From Chrysomallon squamiferum (lineage: Eukaryota; Mollusca; Gastropoda; Neomphalida; Peltospiridae), in assembly GCA_012295275.1 (NCBI GenBank), contig CM022678.1, positions 5,711,059-5,728,558 on the forward strand: a DNA stretch of 17,500 bases, read 5' to 3'. Shown here piece after piece: positions 16,919 through 17,500 of this stretch. The first letter of the stretch is position 1, and each line of letters opens with the position of its first letter. Position numbers and translations under genes: made by a program. The notes below the pieces were generated by a model, which was not told where the DNA came from, did not search any database, and saw nothing but the letters and a program-made list of their open reading frames with translations.

Positions 16919-17140
16919 ATTATCTGCTGCAGTGTGTGTTCCTTTGAGCATCTTAAACAGTTAAAATCGATTGCTAATGTGAGATACGATTATCGATTTA
17001 GCTACAACTGGAATAACCAGTACACTAATAAAATTAAGCTGTCATGTGATGTTTCGCAGAAAGAAAGAAAAAAAAAATACGAGTGAAAAAAAGAAATGGT
17101 TGCACATGTGGAGAACGCTTAAAAAAAAAATTCTGCTTTT
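16919..17140. other. unique sequence, nothing identified
   Basis: About 220 bp without repeats or a credible frame. Confidence 0.5.
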
Positions 17141-17144
17141 TCTT

Positions 17145-17178
17145 TATTATTATTATTATTAATAATAATACAGTGTGT

Positions 17179-17209
<31 letters not shown>

Positions 17210-17233
17210 CGTGCGTGTTGTGTGTGTGTGTGT
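17145..17233. repeat. palindromic (TTA)n/(AAT)n followed by (TG)n
   Basis: TATTATTATT (17151-17160) meets AATAATAATA (17161-17170), a perfect 20-bp palindrome. (TG)n with GTAT and GCGTGCG interruptions follows at 17173-17233. Confidence 0.93.
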
Positions 17234-17369
17234 TACAATAGACACAAGTATTCGGAAATATAACGCAATAATAAATTGATTAATTAACAGAGAAACTAAA
17301 GAAAAACAAATAAATAATAAATATTTTACTTATATAAGAAAAGAAACACCAAAACACACAGAGAAAATA

Positions 17370-17421
17370 ATATATGTATGTATATATGTATGTATGTGTG
17401 TGTATGTATATATATATATAT
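17370..17421. repeat. (TATG)n/(TA)n compound microsatellite
   Basis: TATG units, a short TG run, then (TA)n. Confidence 0.9.
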
Positions 17422-17500
17422 TCTCTATTCCTCCACTCTTAGGTAACGTTTCTTATTTCCCGTTCTAACAGAGCTAATCATCATAGTTGTATATATTTAC

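Overview
The window looks like non-coding DNA from an animal nuclear genome. It is AT-rich, saturated with long perfect microsatellites, and holds no convincing protein-coding gene. Nothing prokaryotic is visible: no operons, ribosome binding sites, CRISPR array or IS element. The best guess at a source is a coleoid cephalopod (octopus-like). This rests on the mix of very long (GA)n, (TTA)n, (TTTA)n and (CA)n arrays and on a degraded tRNA-derived SINE head at about 7975-8075, which resembles the octopus-type SINE as I remember it. The assignment is inference; other molluscs are possible.

The layout alternates between two kinds of sequence. The first is low-complexity DNA. It includes seven (GA/TC)n arrays of 54-91 nt, trinucleotide and tetranucleotide arrays, A-rich and T-rich blocks, a 20-bp minisatellite (4863-5130), a 43-bp minisatellite (about 7306-7770) and a degenerate repeat of about 100 bp (11330-11546). 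The second is unique islands of 150-600 bp with more CpG and higher complexity, at about 480-1600, 2460-2820, 9960-10170, 11560-11790, 12700-13140, 13380-13740, 14860-15430 and 16180-16360. These islands are the best candidates for promoters, 5' exons or enhancers.

The strongest functional candidate is 480-1470. It has two TGACGTCAGC elements nearby (508 and 1548), a CACGTG E-box, and a YY1-like AACATGGCGG that overlaps an ATG. A good splice donor (TTTTAG|GTAAGTGA) follows at 1469. This is the layout of a housekeeping-type promoter with a first exon. A second candidate is 12827-13441, with three E2F-like sites and a DR1 nuclear-receptor site. A third is 14860-15551, a CpG-richer island ending in a donor/acceptor pair that would define a 123-nt intron. 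A diverged duplication (4520-4745 and 5245-5500) brackets the 20-bp minisatellite.

Almost all longer open frames are translations of microsatellites (poly-Asn, Leu/Ile, Ser-Leu, Arg-Glu) and are not genes. No genes can be shown to work together here. The window reads as an intergenic or intronic region with a few candidate regulatory islands and one or two possible non-coding or 5' exons.
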